Source of the DNA: Rhodothermales bacterium
Lineage (GTDB): Bacteria > Bacteroidota > Rhodothermia > Rhodothermales > UBA10348
Assembly (NCBI GenBank): GCA_024711125.1
Contig: JANJTM010000043.1
Coordinates: 1 to 64,000 of the forward strand
Reading direction: 5' to 3'
DNA length: 64,000 nucleotides
Part shown: piece after piece, positions 55,433-62,656 of the stretch
Numbering within the stretch: the stretch's first letter is position 1
Layout: each line of letters starts with the position of its first letter
Notes under the pieces: generated by a model
What the model saw: the letters and a program-made list of their open reading frames with translations, nothing else
Told to the model about the DNA's origin: nothing
The model's database searches: none
Program-made: the position numbers and the translations under genes

Positions 55433-56586
55433 GGGGCCTTTTCGTCACCGTCGTGTTGGACGGTGTCGGGATCGGGGCGCAACCCGATGCGGCCGATTAC
55501 GGGGACGCCGGCTCGGATACCCTCGGTCACGTGCTCGAGGCCCGGCGCCCGACCCTTCCGAACCTGGCCCGGCTCGGCCTCGGCAACATCCGTGCGCTCC
55601 CGGGAATCGAACCGCGTCCCGCCCCGGACGCGTCGTTCGGCCGCCTGACCGAGGTGTCCGCGGGGAAGGACTCGACCACGGGGCACTGGGAACTCGCAGG
55701 GCTCGTCCTCGATCGGCCGTTTCCGACCTATCCCGACGGTTTTCCCGCGGACGTCGTCGAGCGGTTCCGCCGGATGACCGGCGCGGCCGGCGTGCTGGGG
55801 AACGTCGCGGCGTCCGGCACGGCGATCCTCGACGATCTCGGCGCTCGACACGTCGAAACCGGGTGGCCGATCCTCTACACGTCGGCCGATTCGGTTTTCC
55901 AGGTCGCGGCCCACCTCGACGTGGTTCCGCTCGACACGCTGTACGCGTGGTGCGAGGGAGCGCGCCGGGAAATCTGCACGGGATCGCACGCGGTCGGCCG
56001 TGTCATCGCGAGGCCGTTCGACGGAAACCCCGGCGCGTGGCGTCGCCGCTCCGAAAAGCGCAGGGATTACGCCCTCGAGCCGGCCGGTCTCCCGGTGCAG
56101 GAGGCCGTGCGCCGGGCGGGCGTGCGCACCGTATCGATCGGCAAGGTCGCCGATCTTTTCGCCGGATACGGGTTCGACGAGTCGCACAAGACGCGGGACA
56201 ACGAGGACGGGGTGGCGACGCTGCTGCGCATGCTCGCCGACCTGCCGCGTCCGGCGTTCGTCTGGGTGAACCTCGTCGATTTCGACCAGGAGTTCGGGCA
56301 CCGGAACGATCCGGCCGGGTTTGCCGCGGCCCTCGAGCGCTTCGACGCGTCGATCCCGCCGATCGAGGCCCTCCTTCGACCCGGAGATCGGTTGGTACTC
56401 ACCGCCGATCACGGTAACGACCCCACGTTCCCCGGCACCGACCACACCCGTGAGCACGTTCCGCTCCTCGTGCACGACGGCCGGACGGGCATCGACCTCG
56501 GGTTACGGGCGAGTTTCGCCGACCACGCGGCCTCGGTGGCCGCGTACTTCGACGTGCCGTTCGAAACCGCGGGGCAACCCTTCTGA
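55429..56586 (+). CDS. deoB: Phosphopentomutase
   Basis: 385-aa Mn-dependent alkaline-phosphatase-fold enzyme interconverting (deoxy)ribose 1- and 5-phosphates in nucleoside salvage. Metal and catalytic motifs: VVLDGVGIG (D11), SAGKDSTTGHWE with the phosphorylated Thr84, NLVDFDQEFGHRND, and LTADHGNDPTFPGTDHTREH. The cap domain lies at about 95-210. It overlaps the preceding gene by 4 bp and is followed 55 bp later by two microcompartment vertex genes. deoC, deoA or deoD are not in the window. Confidence 0.96.
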   Translation: MRGLFVTVVLDGVGIGAQPDAADYGDAGSDTLGHVLEARRPTLPNLARLGLGNIRALPGIEPRPAPDASFGRLTEVSAGKDSTTGHWELAGLVLDRPFPTYPDGFPADVVERFRRMTGAAGVLGNVAASGTAILDDLGARHVETGWPILYTSADSVFQVAAHLDVVPLDTLYAWCEGARREICTGSHAVGRVIARPFDGNPGAWRRRSEKRRDYALEPAGLPVQEAVRRAGVRTVSIGKVADLFAGYGFDESHKTRDNEDGVATLLRMLADLPRPAFVWVNLVDFDQEFGHRNDPAGFAAALERFDASIPPIEALLRPGDRLVLTADHGNDPTFPGTDHTREHVPLLVHDGRTGIDLGLRASFADHAASVAAYFDVPFETAGQPF

Positions 56587-56641
56587 GCCTTTCATTTCGC
56601 CCGGCCGCGCAGTAACCTGCCGGACACCGAATTCCCCAACC

Positions 56642-56911
56642 ATGGTTCTCGGCAAGGTCGTCGGAACGGTCTGGGCCACGCGCAAGGACGCCCAGTTGAC
56701 CGGCCTCAAGCTCCAGATCGTGCGCGAAACGGCGCTCGACGGCTCGCTGAAGGAGCGGTTCGTTGTGGCCGTGGACTCGGTGGGTGCCGGGGTGGGGGAG
56801 ACCGTGCTGCTCGCCCAGGGCTCGTCGGCACGACAGACCGACACGACGAGGAACAAGCCCATCGACGCCGTGATCGTGGCGATCGTGGACACGATCGACC
56901 TGGCGCGGTGA
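56642..56911 (+). CDS. EutN/CcmL family microcompartment vertex protein, copy 1
   Basis: 89-aa pentameric vertex (BMC-P) protein. The family patterns are clear: GKVVGTVWATRKDAQLTGLKL at the start (as KVVGTVWATRKD plus LTGLKLQIVR), VAVDSVGAGVGETVLLAQGSSARQ in the middle, and PIDAVIVAIVDTID at the end. Such proteins cap the corners of bacterial microcompartments. Its stop overlaps the start of a second, diverged copy, and deoB lies just upstream. Confidence 0.93.
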   Translation: MVLGKVVGTVWATRKDAQLTGLKLQIVRETALDGSLKERFVVAVDSVGAGVGETVLLAQGSSARQTDTTRNKPIDAVIVAIVDTIDLAR

Positions 56912-57201
56912 ACCTCGCCAAGGTCATCGGGACGGTCCGGGCGACCCGGAAGGATCACCGGCTTGAGGGTCGCCGGATGCTCGTCGTGCAGCCGCTGACG
57001 TTCGATCGGGAGCCTGCGGGCGATCCGCTGGTAGCGCTCGACACGGTAGACTCGGGTCCCGGAGACGTCGTGATCTACGTGTCGTCGACCGAGGCGACCA
57101 TCCCGTTCCGCCCCGGAGATACCCCGACCGACGCCACGATCGTGGGATCCGTCGAGCGCATCGACACCGACCGCGGCACCTGGACGCGCTCGTCGCGCTA
57201 G
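56908..57201 (+). CDS. EutN/CcmL family microcompartment vertex protein, copy 2
   Basis: 97 aa, GTG start at 56908 overlapping the stop of copy 1. It keeps the family frame (AKVIGTVRATRKDHRLEGRRM, ALDTVDSGPGDVVIYVSS, PTDATIVGSVERID as separate pieces) but differs at most other positions, including the pore-lining loop: GAGVGETVLLAQGSSAR in copy 1 against DSGPGDVVIYVSSTEAT here. Two distinct vertex proteins usually occur together in multi-pentamer microcompartment loci. The stop overlaps that of convergent pcm by 4 bp. Confidence 0.9.
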   Translation: MNLAKVIGTVRATRKDHRLEGRRMLVVQPLTFDREPAGDPLVALDTVDSGPGDVVIYVSSTEATIPFRPGDTPTDATIVGSVERIDTDRGTWTRSSR

Positions 57202-57857
57202 CGCACCCCGGTCAGGAGCGGAACGAAGCGGAAGCCGTCCATGCGCTCGCGCTCCCAGGAGTCGGGCCCGGTACGGACGAGGCGGTTCATCGTCTGCGCG
57301 TGCGATCCGCCGACGGGAATGATCAGCCGTCCTCCCGGTCGATCCTCGGTCGGTTCCCGCAGCTGCAGCTTCAGCGCCTCGGGGATGGTACCCGCGCCGG
57401 CCGTCACGATGATGCCGTCGAACGGAGCGACCTCTTCCCAACCCAGGGTGCCGTCCCCGAGTCGGCACGAAAGCCGGTATTCCAACTCGCGAAGCAGGTG
57501 GCGCGTGCGTTCGAACAGCGGGCGAAGGCGCTCGATGCTGTATACCTCGGCACCCAGTTCGCACAGCACGGCCGCCTGGTAGCCGGACCCGGTACCGATC
57601 TCCAGGATGCGTTCGCCCGGGCGCGGGTCGAGAAGCAACGACTGGTAGGCCACCGTGAACGGCTGCGATATCGTCTGTCCCAGGCCGATCGGAAGGGCCT
57701 CGTCCTCGTACGCACGCGTCTGCAGGGCCCCGTCGACGAACGCATGCCTCGGCACGGCGCGGATGGCGGCCAGGATGCGTTCGTCCTCGATGCCCTTGGA
57801 GCGGATGAGTTCGATCAGGTGGTCGCGCTGTCGCTGGAAGCGGCGATCGACGGCCAT
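57198..57857 (-). CDS. pcm: Protein-L-isoaspartate O-methyltransferase
   Basis: 219-aa repair enzyme that methylates isoaspartyl residues in damaged proteins. Motifs: the family-specific GLGQTISQPFTVA (about 58-70), SAM motif I ILEIGTGSGYQAAVL (84-98), VYSIERLRPL, and FDGIIVTAGAGTIPEAL. ATG 57857 begins MAVDRRFQRQR and lies 5 bp after the cdaA stop. It is the last gene of folP-cdaA-pcm. Confidence 0.95.
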   Translation of the reverse strand: MAVDRRFQRQRDHLIELIRSKGIEDERILAAIRAVPRHAFVDGALQTRAYEDEALPIGLGQTISQPFTVAYQSLLLDPRPGERILEIGTGSGYQAAVLCELGAEVYSIERLRPLFERTRHLLRELEYRLSCRLGDGTLGWEEVAPFDGIIVTAGAGTIPEALKLQLREPTEDRPGGRLIIPVGGSHAQTMNRLVRTGPDSWERERMDGFRFVPLLTGVR

Positions 57858-57862
57858 GCTGT

Positions 57863-58663
57863 TCAGCCTTCCTCGACGGATTCTGCGGGTTGGGGGGTCG
57901 GGCGCAGGGACAGGGCCTCGACGAGTTTCTGCCGCAGCTGGGCGGGCGGAACTCCCTGCGTCAACTGTCCCGCCTGGGAGACGGACACGGTCCCGGTCTC
58001 TTCCGAGACCACGATGACGAACGCATCGGTCTGCTCGGTGAGCCCCACGGCCGCCCGGTGCCGAAGTCCGAGATGCGGGTTGAGCCGCATGCTCGTCGAC
58101 ACGGGAAGGATACAGCGTGCCGCCTCGATGCGACCGTCCCTGACGATCACCGCGCCGTCGTGTAACGGGTTCTGCGAGTAGAAGATGGTGACGAGCAGGT
58201 CGCGCGAGAGCTTGGCCTGCAGGTTGGCCCCGGTCTCGACGTAGCTGCGCAGACCGGCCGTGCGCTCGAACGCGATGAGCGCGCCGATGCGACGGCTGGA
58301 CAGTTCGGCCACCGCGCTGACGGTCTCGCCGATCATCTCGTCCCGTGCGGGGGACGACACCAGCCGGCGAACCAGGCGGTTCTGGCCCAGGAGCAGCAGC
58401 AGGCGGCGGATCTCCGGTTGGAACAGGATGATGACGGCCAGTACGAAAACCTCGCTCAACGAGCTGAAAATGGCTTTCAGCATCGTCATCTCGGCGGCCA
58501 TGACGAGTACCTGGAGCACGTAGAGCGCGAGGATGCCGCCGAAGATCTGGACGGCGATCGTGCCGCGCATCCAGAGATAGAGCTTGTAGAGCACGTAGGC
58601 AACCAGCGCGATCTCGACGAGATCGACGACCCGGATCGGTATCACCCACGGAATGATGGTCAC
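57863..58663 (-). CDS. cdaA: Diadenylate cyclase CdaA
   Basis: 266-aa membrane c-di-AMP synthase. Three N-terminal TM helices (about 13-31, 37-57 and 70-88) precede the DisA_N domain with the catalytic DGA (169-171 in NPLHDGAVIVRDG) and RHR (201-203 in LGLRHRAAVGL). A coiled segment after 235 ends the protein. In Bacteroidota cdaA commonly follows folP, as here (69 bp apart). CdaR/GlmM, the usual partners in Firmicutes, are absent. A 6-bp inverted repeat lies just upstream. Confidence 0.95.
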   Translation of the reverse strand: MTIIPWVIPIRVVDLVEIALVAYVLYKLYLWMRGTIAVQIFGGILALYVLQVLVMAAEMTMLKAIFSSLSEVFVLAVIILFQPEIRRLLLLLGQNRLVRRLVSSPARDEMIGETVSAVAELSSRRIGALIAFERTAGLRSYVETGANLQAKLSRDLLVTIFYSQNPLHDGAVIVRDGRIEAARCILPVSTSMRLNPHLGLRHRAAVGLTEQTDAFVIVVSEETGTVSVSQAGQLTQGVPPAQLRQKLVEALSLRPTPQPAESVEEG

Positions 58664-58673
58664 GGACGTGCTT

Positions 58674-58692
58674 CGTATCGTGGAATGATACG
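58674..58692. promoter_or_regulatory. Short inverted repeat upstream of cdaA
   Basis: CGTATC (58674-58679) and GATACG (58687-58692) are exact complements around 7 bp, starting 11 bp upstream of the cdaA ATG in the folP-cdaA gap. It could be an RNA hairpin near the ribosome-binding region or a weak operator. Confidence 0.3.
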
Positions 58693-58732
58693 CATTCGGG
58701 GGCGCGAGGTCATCCGGCGGTACCCGGTTCGC

Positions 58733-59635
58733 TCACCGCTCCCGCATGGCGGCAGACAGGACCCGGAGCATCTGCACGGTCTCGGTCACGTCGTGCGTAC
58801 GCACGATCGAGGCACCGTTCGCGAAGGCCCAGGCGGTCGCGCCGAGTGTGCCGAACAGGCGCCGATCGACGGGCCACGGATCGTCCTCCGATCCGAGCGA
58901 GCGGCCGACCGCGCTCTTGCGCGAGATGCCGACGACGACGGGTCGGCCCAGGCGAAGCAGTCGTTCCGAGGCGCCGAGGAGGCGCAGGTTGTCCCGCGTG
59001 GTCTTGCCGAATCCGAATCCGGCATCCACGGCGATGGAGCGCACGCCGGCCGCCTCGGCCTCGCCCACCGCCCGTGCGAGGTGTGCGACGACCTCCTCCA
59101 CGACGTCGGAATACGCGGCTTCGTGCACGAGGTCACCCCAGGATCCCACCGAATGCATGAGGAACAGGGCGGCCCCGGCATCGGCCGCTACCTCGGCCAA
59201 CCGGGGATCGGTGCGCAGGGCGGTAACGTCGTTGACGATCGACGCGCCCGCCTCGAGCGCCGCCCGAGCCACCTCCGAGTGCACCGTGTCGATGGAGACG
59301 ACGGCGTCGGGGCGTCCCGCGAGGATGGACTCGATCACGGGCCGCACCCGCGCGATTTCGACCTCGGGCCGGAGCGCGGCGGCACCGTCTCCGTACGCGC
59401 GGCCTCTCGGACGCGAGGATGCGCCCCCGACATCCACGATCTGCGCGCCCTGGTCCAGCATCTCGAACGCGCGCGCGGCCGCACCGTCCGGGTCGAGAAA
59501 GCGTCCGCCGTCCGAGAACGAGTCGGGCGTGACGTTCAGGATGCCCATCACGACGGGCCGGCCCGGCGACGCGTCGATCCCGCGACCGCGACAGTCGAGC
59601 ACGAACGAGGGTGCGGTTTCCGGATCGATGGCCAC
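58733..59635 (-). CDS. folP: Dihydropteroate synthase
   Basis: 300-aa TIM-barrel enzyme of folate synthesis joining p-aminobenzoate to the pterin pyrophosphate. Signatures: VMGILNVTPDSFSDGGRF, VDVGGASSRPRG (the usual GGESTRPG motif is slightly altered), VSIDTVHSEVARAAL, ASIVNDVTAL, DAGFGFGKTTRDNLRLL and VVVGISRKSAVG. I prefer the GTG at 59635, about 30 codons before the first motif. The first ATG upstream in frame (59728) would overlap the start codon of the divergent GH3 gene and leave no room for promoters. Confidence 0.93.
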   Translation of the reverse strand: MAIDPETAPSFVLDCRGRGIDASPGRPVVMGILNVTPDSFSDGGRFLDPDGAAARAFEMLDQGAQIVDVGGASSRPRGRAYGDGAAALRPEVEIARVRPVIESILAGRPDAVVSIDTVHSEVARAALEAGASIVNDVTALRTDPRLAEVAADAGAALFLMHSVGSWGDLVHEAAYSDVVEEVVAHLARAVGEAEAAGVRSIAVDAGFGFGKTTRDNLRLLGASERLLRLGRPVVVGISRKSAVGRSLGSEDDPWPVDRRLFGTLGATAWAFANGASIVRTHDVTETVQMLRVLSAAMRER

Positions 59636-59726
59636 GAACTTTTCCGACGCTGCGGTTTTCTGCGTACACCTTCTGAAGCCGGGCCGAGTTTCCGAACGCG
59701 CGTCTGTAAACGGTCGGGTCGAAACC

Positions 59727-61271
59727 ATGCGTCGTCTGATCGATCTCCATCCCGTGCGGCGACGTGAGGCCGCGGCGCTCGCCGACCCCGCCGGAACGCA
59801 GGAGCGGCTGCTGCGGGAGTTGCTGCGCCGCGCTTCGGCCACCGAATGGGGGCAGGAATTCGGCTTCGAAGCCCTCGCCGTCGACCCCGACCCGGTCGCC
59901 GCCTACCGCGAGAGGGTGCCGATCCACGGGTACGAGGACCTCAGGGACGCCGTCCGCAGGATGCGCGAAGGACAGGCCGACGTGCTGTGGCCGGGTCGTA
60001 TCCGCCATTACGCGGTGTCGTCGGGCACGGTGGCCGCAGGCAAGCTGATCCCCATGTCTGCGGAAACGGCCCGCGCGAACAGCGATTTCGCGCTGGCTGC
60101 CGCCCTTGCCTACACCGCCGCCACAGGGAGCGCCCGATGGCTGGGCGGACGCCTGCTCACCGTGCCCGGTCGCGTTGAGGACGATCCCGCGTTCCCCGGT
60201 ACCGTGGCCGGCGAAATGAGCGGCCTCATGTATGTCTTCGGTCCGTGGTACGTGAAGCGCTTCTTCCAGTGCGTCGGCGACGACATCCTGTTCCTGCCGC
60301 GTTGGGAGGACAAACTCCGGGCGATCGCGCGGGCGACGTGCCGGCTCGACGTGCGCTCGATGGCCATGGTACCGTCGTGGGCGGTGGTCCTCTTCCCGAT
60401 GCTCGTGGAGACGTATCGGAAGGAAACGGGCCGACCGGCCCGCACGGTGCGCGACGTGTGGCCGGGTTTCCGGGTCTTTTTCTCGGGTGCCGTCGCGCTG
60501 TCGTCGTACGAGGCGCTGCTGCGCGAACAGATCGGAGGCGACGCCCCGATGCATTTCATGGAGAGTTACGGCGCCAGCGAGGGCGTATTCTCGGCGCGCC
60601 GGTCGCCCGACGACGAAGACATGGTCCTGGCCGTCGACAGCGGCGTCTACTACGAATTCGTCCGCATGGACGATACGGGGCCGACCCCCCGCCGGTATTC
60701 GCTGGCCGAGGTCGAGGTCGGGGTACGCTACCGCATGCTGGTGTCCACCTGCTCCGGGCTCTGGGCCTACGCGGTGGGGGACGTGATCCGGTTCACGTCG
60801 CTGCGGCCCCACCGGATCGTCGTCGCCGGGCGCACCGGCGAGATGCTCGATCGATACGGCGAGGCCGTGTTCGGGGAGGAAGCGCGGGCTGCGGTCGAAC
60901 ACGCGGCCCGCGAAACGGGCAGTTTCGTGCGGGACTGGCACGTGACGTCGCTTCCGCCCGCAGGCGAGATCATGCCGCGCCACCGCTGGGTCCTGGAATT
61001 CGTCGGCGAAAGACCCGACCTGGAGACTTTCGCCCGGCGAATCGACGAGTGGCTCCAGCGCGTCAACCGGCACTACACGATCCGCCGCGAATGCGGGGCG
61101 TTCGCGGCGCCCGAACTCGTCGCCGTTCCGCCCGACACCTTTCGCGCGTGGCTGCACGCGACGCGGGATCGGGTCGGGGCGCAGACCAAGGTGCCGCGCA
61201 TGAGGGAGGACCCGTCGATCGCCGAAGCCGTGATCGAACGGGCGGAAACAATCCATCGCACTTCCACATAA
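59727..61271 (+). CDS. GH3 auxin-responsive-promoter family protein
   Basis: 514-aa member of the GH3 family, adenylate-forming acyl-acid amido synthetases in plants; bacterial members are common in Bacteroidota but mostly uncharacterised. Family features: an N-terminal helical start, YAVSSGTVAAGKLIPMS (P-loop-like motif of the ANL fold), FFSGAVALSSYEALL, FMESYGASEGVF and the C-terminal YAVGDVIRFTSLRPHRIVVAGRTGEMLD in pieces. Substrates are probably an organic acid and an amino acid, unproven. ATG 59727 is 91 bp from the folP start. The gene stands alone before rpoD. Confidence 0.9.
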   Translation: MRRLIDLHPVRRREAAALADPAGTQERLLRELLRRASATEWGQEFGFEALAVDPDPVAAYRERVPIHGYEDLRDAVRRMREGQADVLWPGRIRHYAVSSGTVAAGKLIPMSAETARANSDFALAAALAYTAATGSARWLGGRLLTVPGRVEDDPAFPGTVAGEMSGLMYVFGPWYVKRFFQCVGDDILFLPRWEDKLRAIARATCRLDVRSMAMVPSWAVVLFPMLVETYRKETGRPARTVRDVWPGFRVFFSGAVALSSYEALLREQIGGDAPMHFMESYGASEGVFSARRSPDDEDMVLAVDSGVYYEFVRMDDTGPTPRRYSLAEVEVGVRYRMLVSTCSGLWAYAVGDVIRFTSLRPHRIVVAGRTGEMLDRYGEAVFGEEARAAVEHAARETGSFVRDWHVTSLPPAGEIMPRHRWVLEFVGERPDLETFARRIDEWLQRVNRHYTIRRECGAFAAPELVAVPPDTFRAWLHATRDRVGAQTKVPRMREDPSIAEAVIERAETIHRTST

Positions 61272-61309
61272 GGAGGCTTGATCGCGCGCCGACACGGGGA
61301 ACCTGGCGC

Positions 61310-61426
61310 ATGGCGACGAGTGAACCGACGCCGCCGAAGACGTCCCGCCGTGAACGCCCGCAGGAGATCCGGCCAGGAATCGAATCCGAAATGAACGGGC
61401 AGGCTGCTCAGCCGACGAGGAAATAA
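61310..61426 (+). CDS. Possible 38-codon upstream ORF before rpoD
   Basis: An ATG at 61310 opens a 38-residue basic/polar frame (MATSEPTPPKTSRRERPQEI as its first part) that stops at 61426, just 3 bp before the rpoD start. No homology is recognised and it could be chance. Its placement would allow translational coupling to rpoD. Confidence 0.25.
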   Translation: MATSEPTPPKTSRRERPQEIRPGIESEMNGQAAQPTRK

Positions 61427-61429
61427 TCC

Positions 61430-62269
61430 ATGTACGTCCCCCGCCAGCAACGGATGCTCGACCAGTATCTCCAGGAGATCGGTCAGATTCCCCTGCTGAC
61501 TCCCCAGGAAGAGGTCGACCTGGCGCGCCGCATCAAGCAGGGCGACCAGGAGGCGCTGCACCGGCTGACGCGGGCGAACCTCCGTTTCGTCGTTTCGGTC
61601 GCCAAGAAGTACCAGGGACAGGGACTCACGCTCGCCGACCTCATCAACGAGGGCAACTACGGCCTGATCAAGGCGGCGCAGCGGTTCGACGAGACCCGCG
61701 GGTTCAAGTTCATCTCGTACGCGGTGTGGTGGATCCGCCAGGCGATCCTGCAGGCGCTCGCCGAGCAGAGCCGCGTCGTGCGCCTGCCGCTGAACCGCAT
61801 CGGCACGATCTCCAAGATCCGCAAGACCAGCGCCCGCCTCGCGCAGGTGCACGAGCGCCAGCCGAACATCGAGGAGCTGGCCAAGGAGCTCGAGGTCGAC
61901 GTCGAGAAGGTTCGCGAGGCCATGCAGCACACGGGCCGCCACCTCTCGATGGACGCGCCCTTCAACGAGGACGACGACAACAGCCTGCTCGACGTACTGC
62001 CGAACGACGAGGACACCTCGCCGGACGACACGCTGATGGACGAGTCGCTCAAGATCGACATCGAGCGCGCCCTGTCCCTGTTGCACCCGCGCGAGGCCGA
62101 GATCACCCGCCTGTACTTCGGCATCGGCCGCGAGCATCCGCTCACGCTCGAGGAAATCGGCCAGCGCTTCGGCCTCACGCGCGAGCGCGTACGCCAGATC
62201 AAGGAAAAGGCCCTTCGCAAGCTGCGCCAGAAGCATCGCCGCGAAGAACTCCAGATGCATATCGGCTGA
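61430..62269 (+). CDS. rpoD: Primary sigma factor RpoD/SigA, Bacteroidota type
   Basis: 279-aa group 1/2-like sigma-70 factor. Region 1.2 begins [22 protein letters not shown]; region 2 includes [33 protein letters not shown] in pieces and the -10 helix [15 protein letters not shown]; region 3 has [10 protein letters not shown]; region 4 has the -35 helix-turn-helix [29 protein letters not shown]. The lack of region 1.1 and of the non-conserved insert, giving under 300 residues, is typical of the primary sigma factor in Bacteroidota and Rhodothermota. GAGGAAAT 12-5 nt before the ATG is one of the few Shine-Dalgarno-like sites seen. Confidence 0.95.
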   Translation: MYVPRQQRMLDQYLQEIGQIPLLTPQEEVDLARRIKQGDQEALHRLTRANLRFVVSVAKKYQGQGLTLADLINEGNYGLIKAAQRFDETRGFKFISYAVWWIRQAILQALAEQSRVVRLPLNRIGTISKIRKTSARLAQVHERQPNIEELAKELEVDVEKVREAMQHTGRHLSMDAPFNEDDDNSLLDVLPNDEDTSPDDTLMDESLKIDIERALSLLHPREAEITRLYFGIGREHPLTLEEIGQRFGLTRERVRQIKEKALRKLRQKHRREELQMHIG

Positions 62270-62315
62270 CGCCGACCGGCGCGCACTCCGTCCCACCCAA
62301 CCCCGGCATTCCGCC

Positions 62316-62651
62316 ATGTCCTGGATCCGACACGCCCTCGTCGACCTGGTCGTGACGGTCCTGATCGTCGCGGGTTCGTTCGGTGAACTGCGCTGGGCCG
62401 CATGGGCCGTCTGGATCTACACGCCGTTCATGCTGCTCGTCCGCATCGGCGCGATCGGGGCCAGGGGGCCGCGTCAGAAGTCGCAGGTGCCCGAGGTCTT
62501 CTACCACCTCCTCTTCGCGCTGAACGTGGCCGTATCGGCGGCCTACGCCTGGCAATCGGGCGTCATGAACTGGGCGTGGGTCGCCGCCGCCTGGGTCGTG
62601 ATCTGGGTTCTCTCGGCGATGGCAGCCGCCCGGCAGCGCAAGGCGGCCTGA
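62316..62651 (+). CDS. Small four-helix membrane protein
   Basis: 111 aa, not recognised. Four hydrophobic segments are apparent (LVDLVVTVLIVAGSF, AVWIYTPFMLLVRIGAI, FYHLLFALNVAVSAAYAW, WAWVAAAWVVIWVLSAMAA), with a basic loop RGPRQKSQ between the second and third. There is no signal or functional motif. It lies 46 bp after rpoD and 5 bp before the NFACT gene. Confidence 0.78.
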   Translation: MSWIRHALVDLVVTVLIVAGSFGELRWAAWAVWIYTPFMLLVRIGAIGARGPRQKSQVPEVFYHLLFALNVAVSAAYAWQSGVMNWAWVAAAWVVIWVLSAMAAARQRKAA

Positions 62652-62656
62652 GCCGC

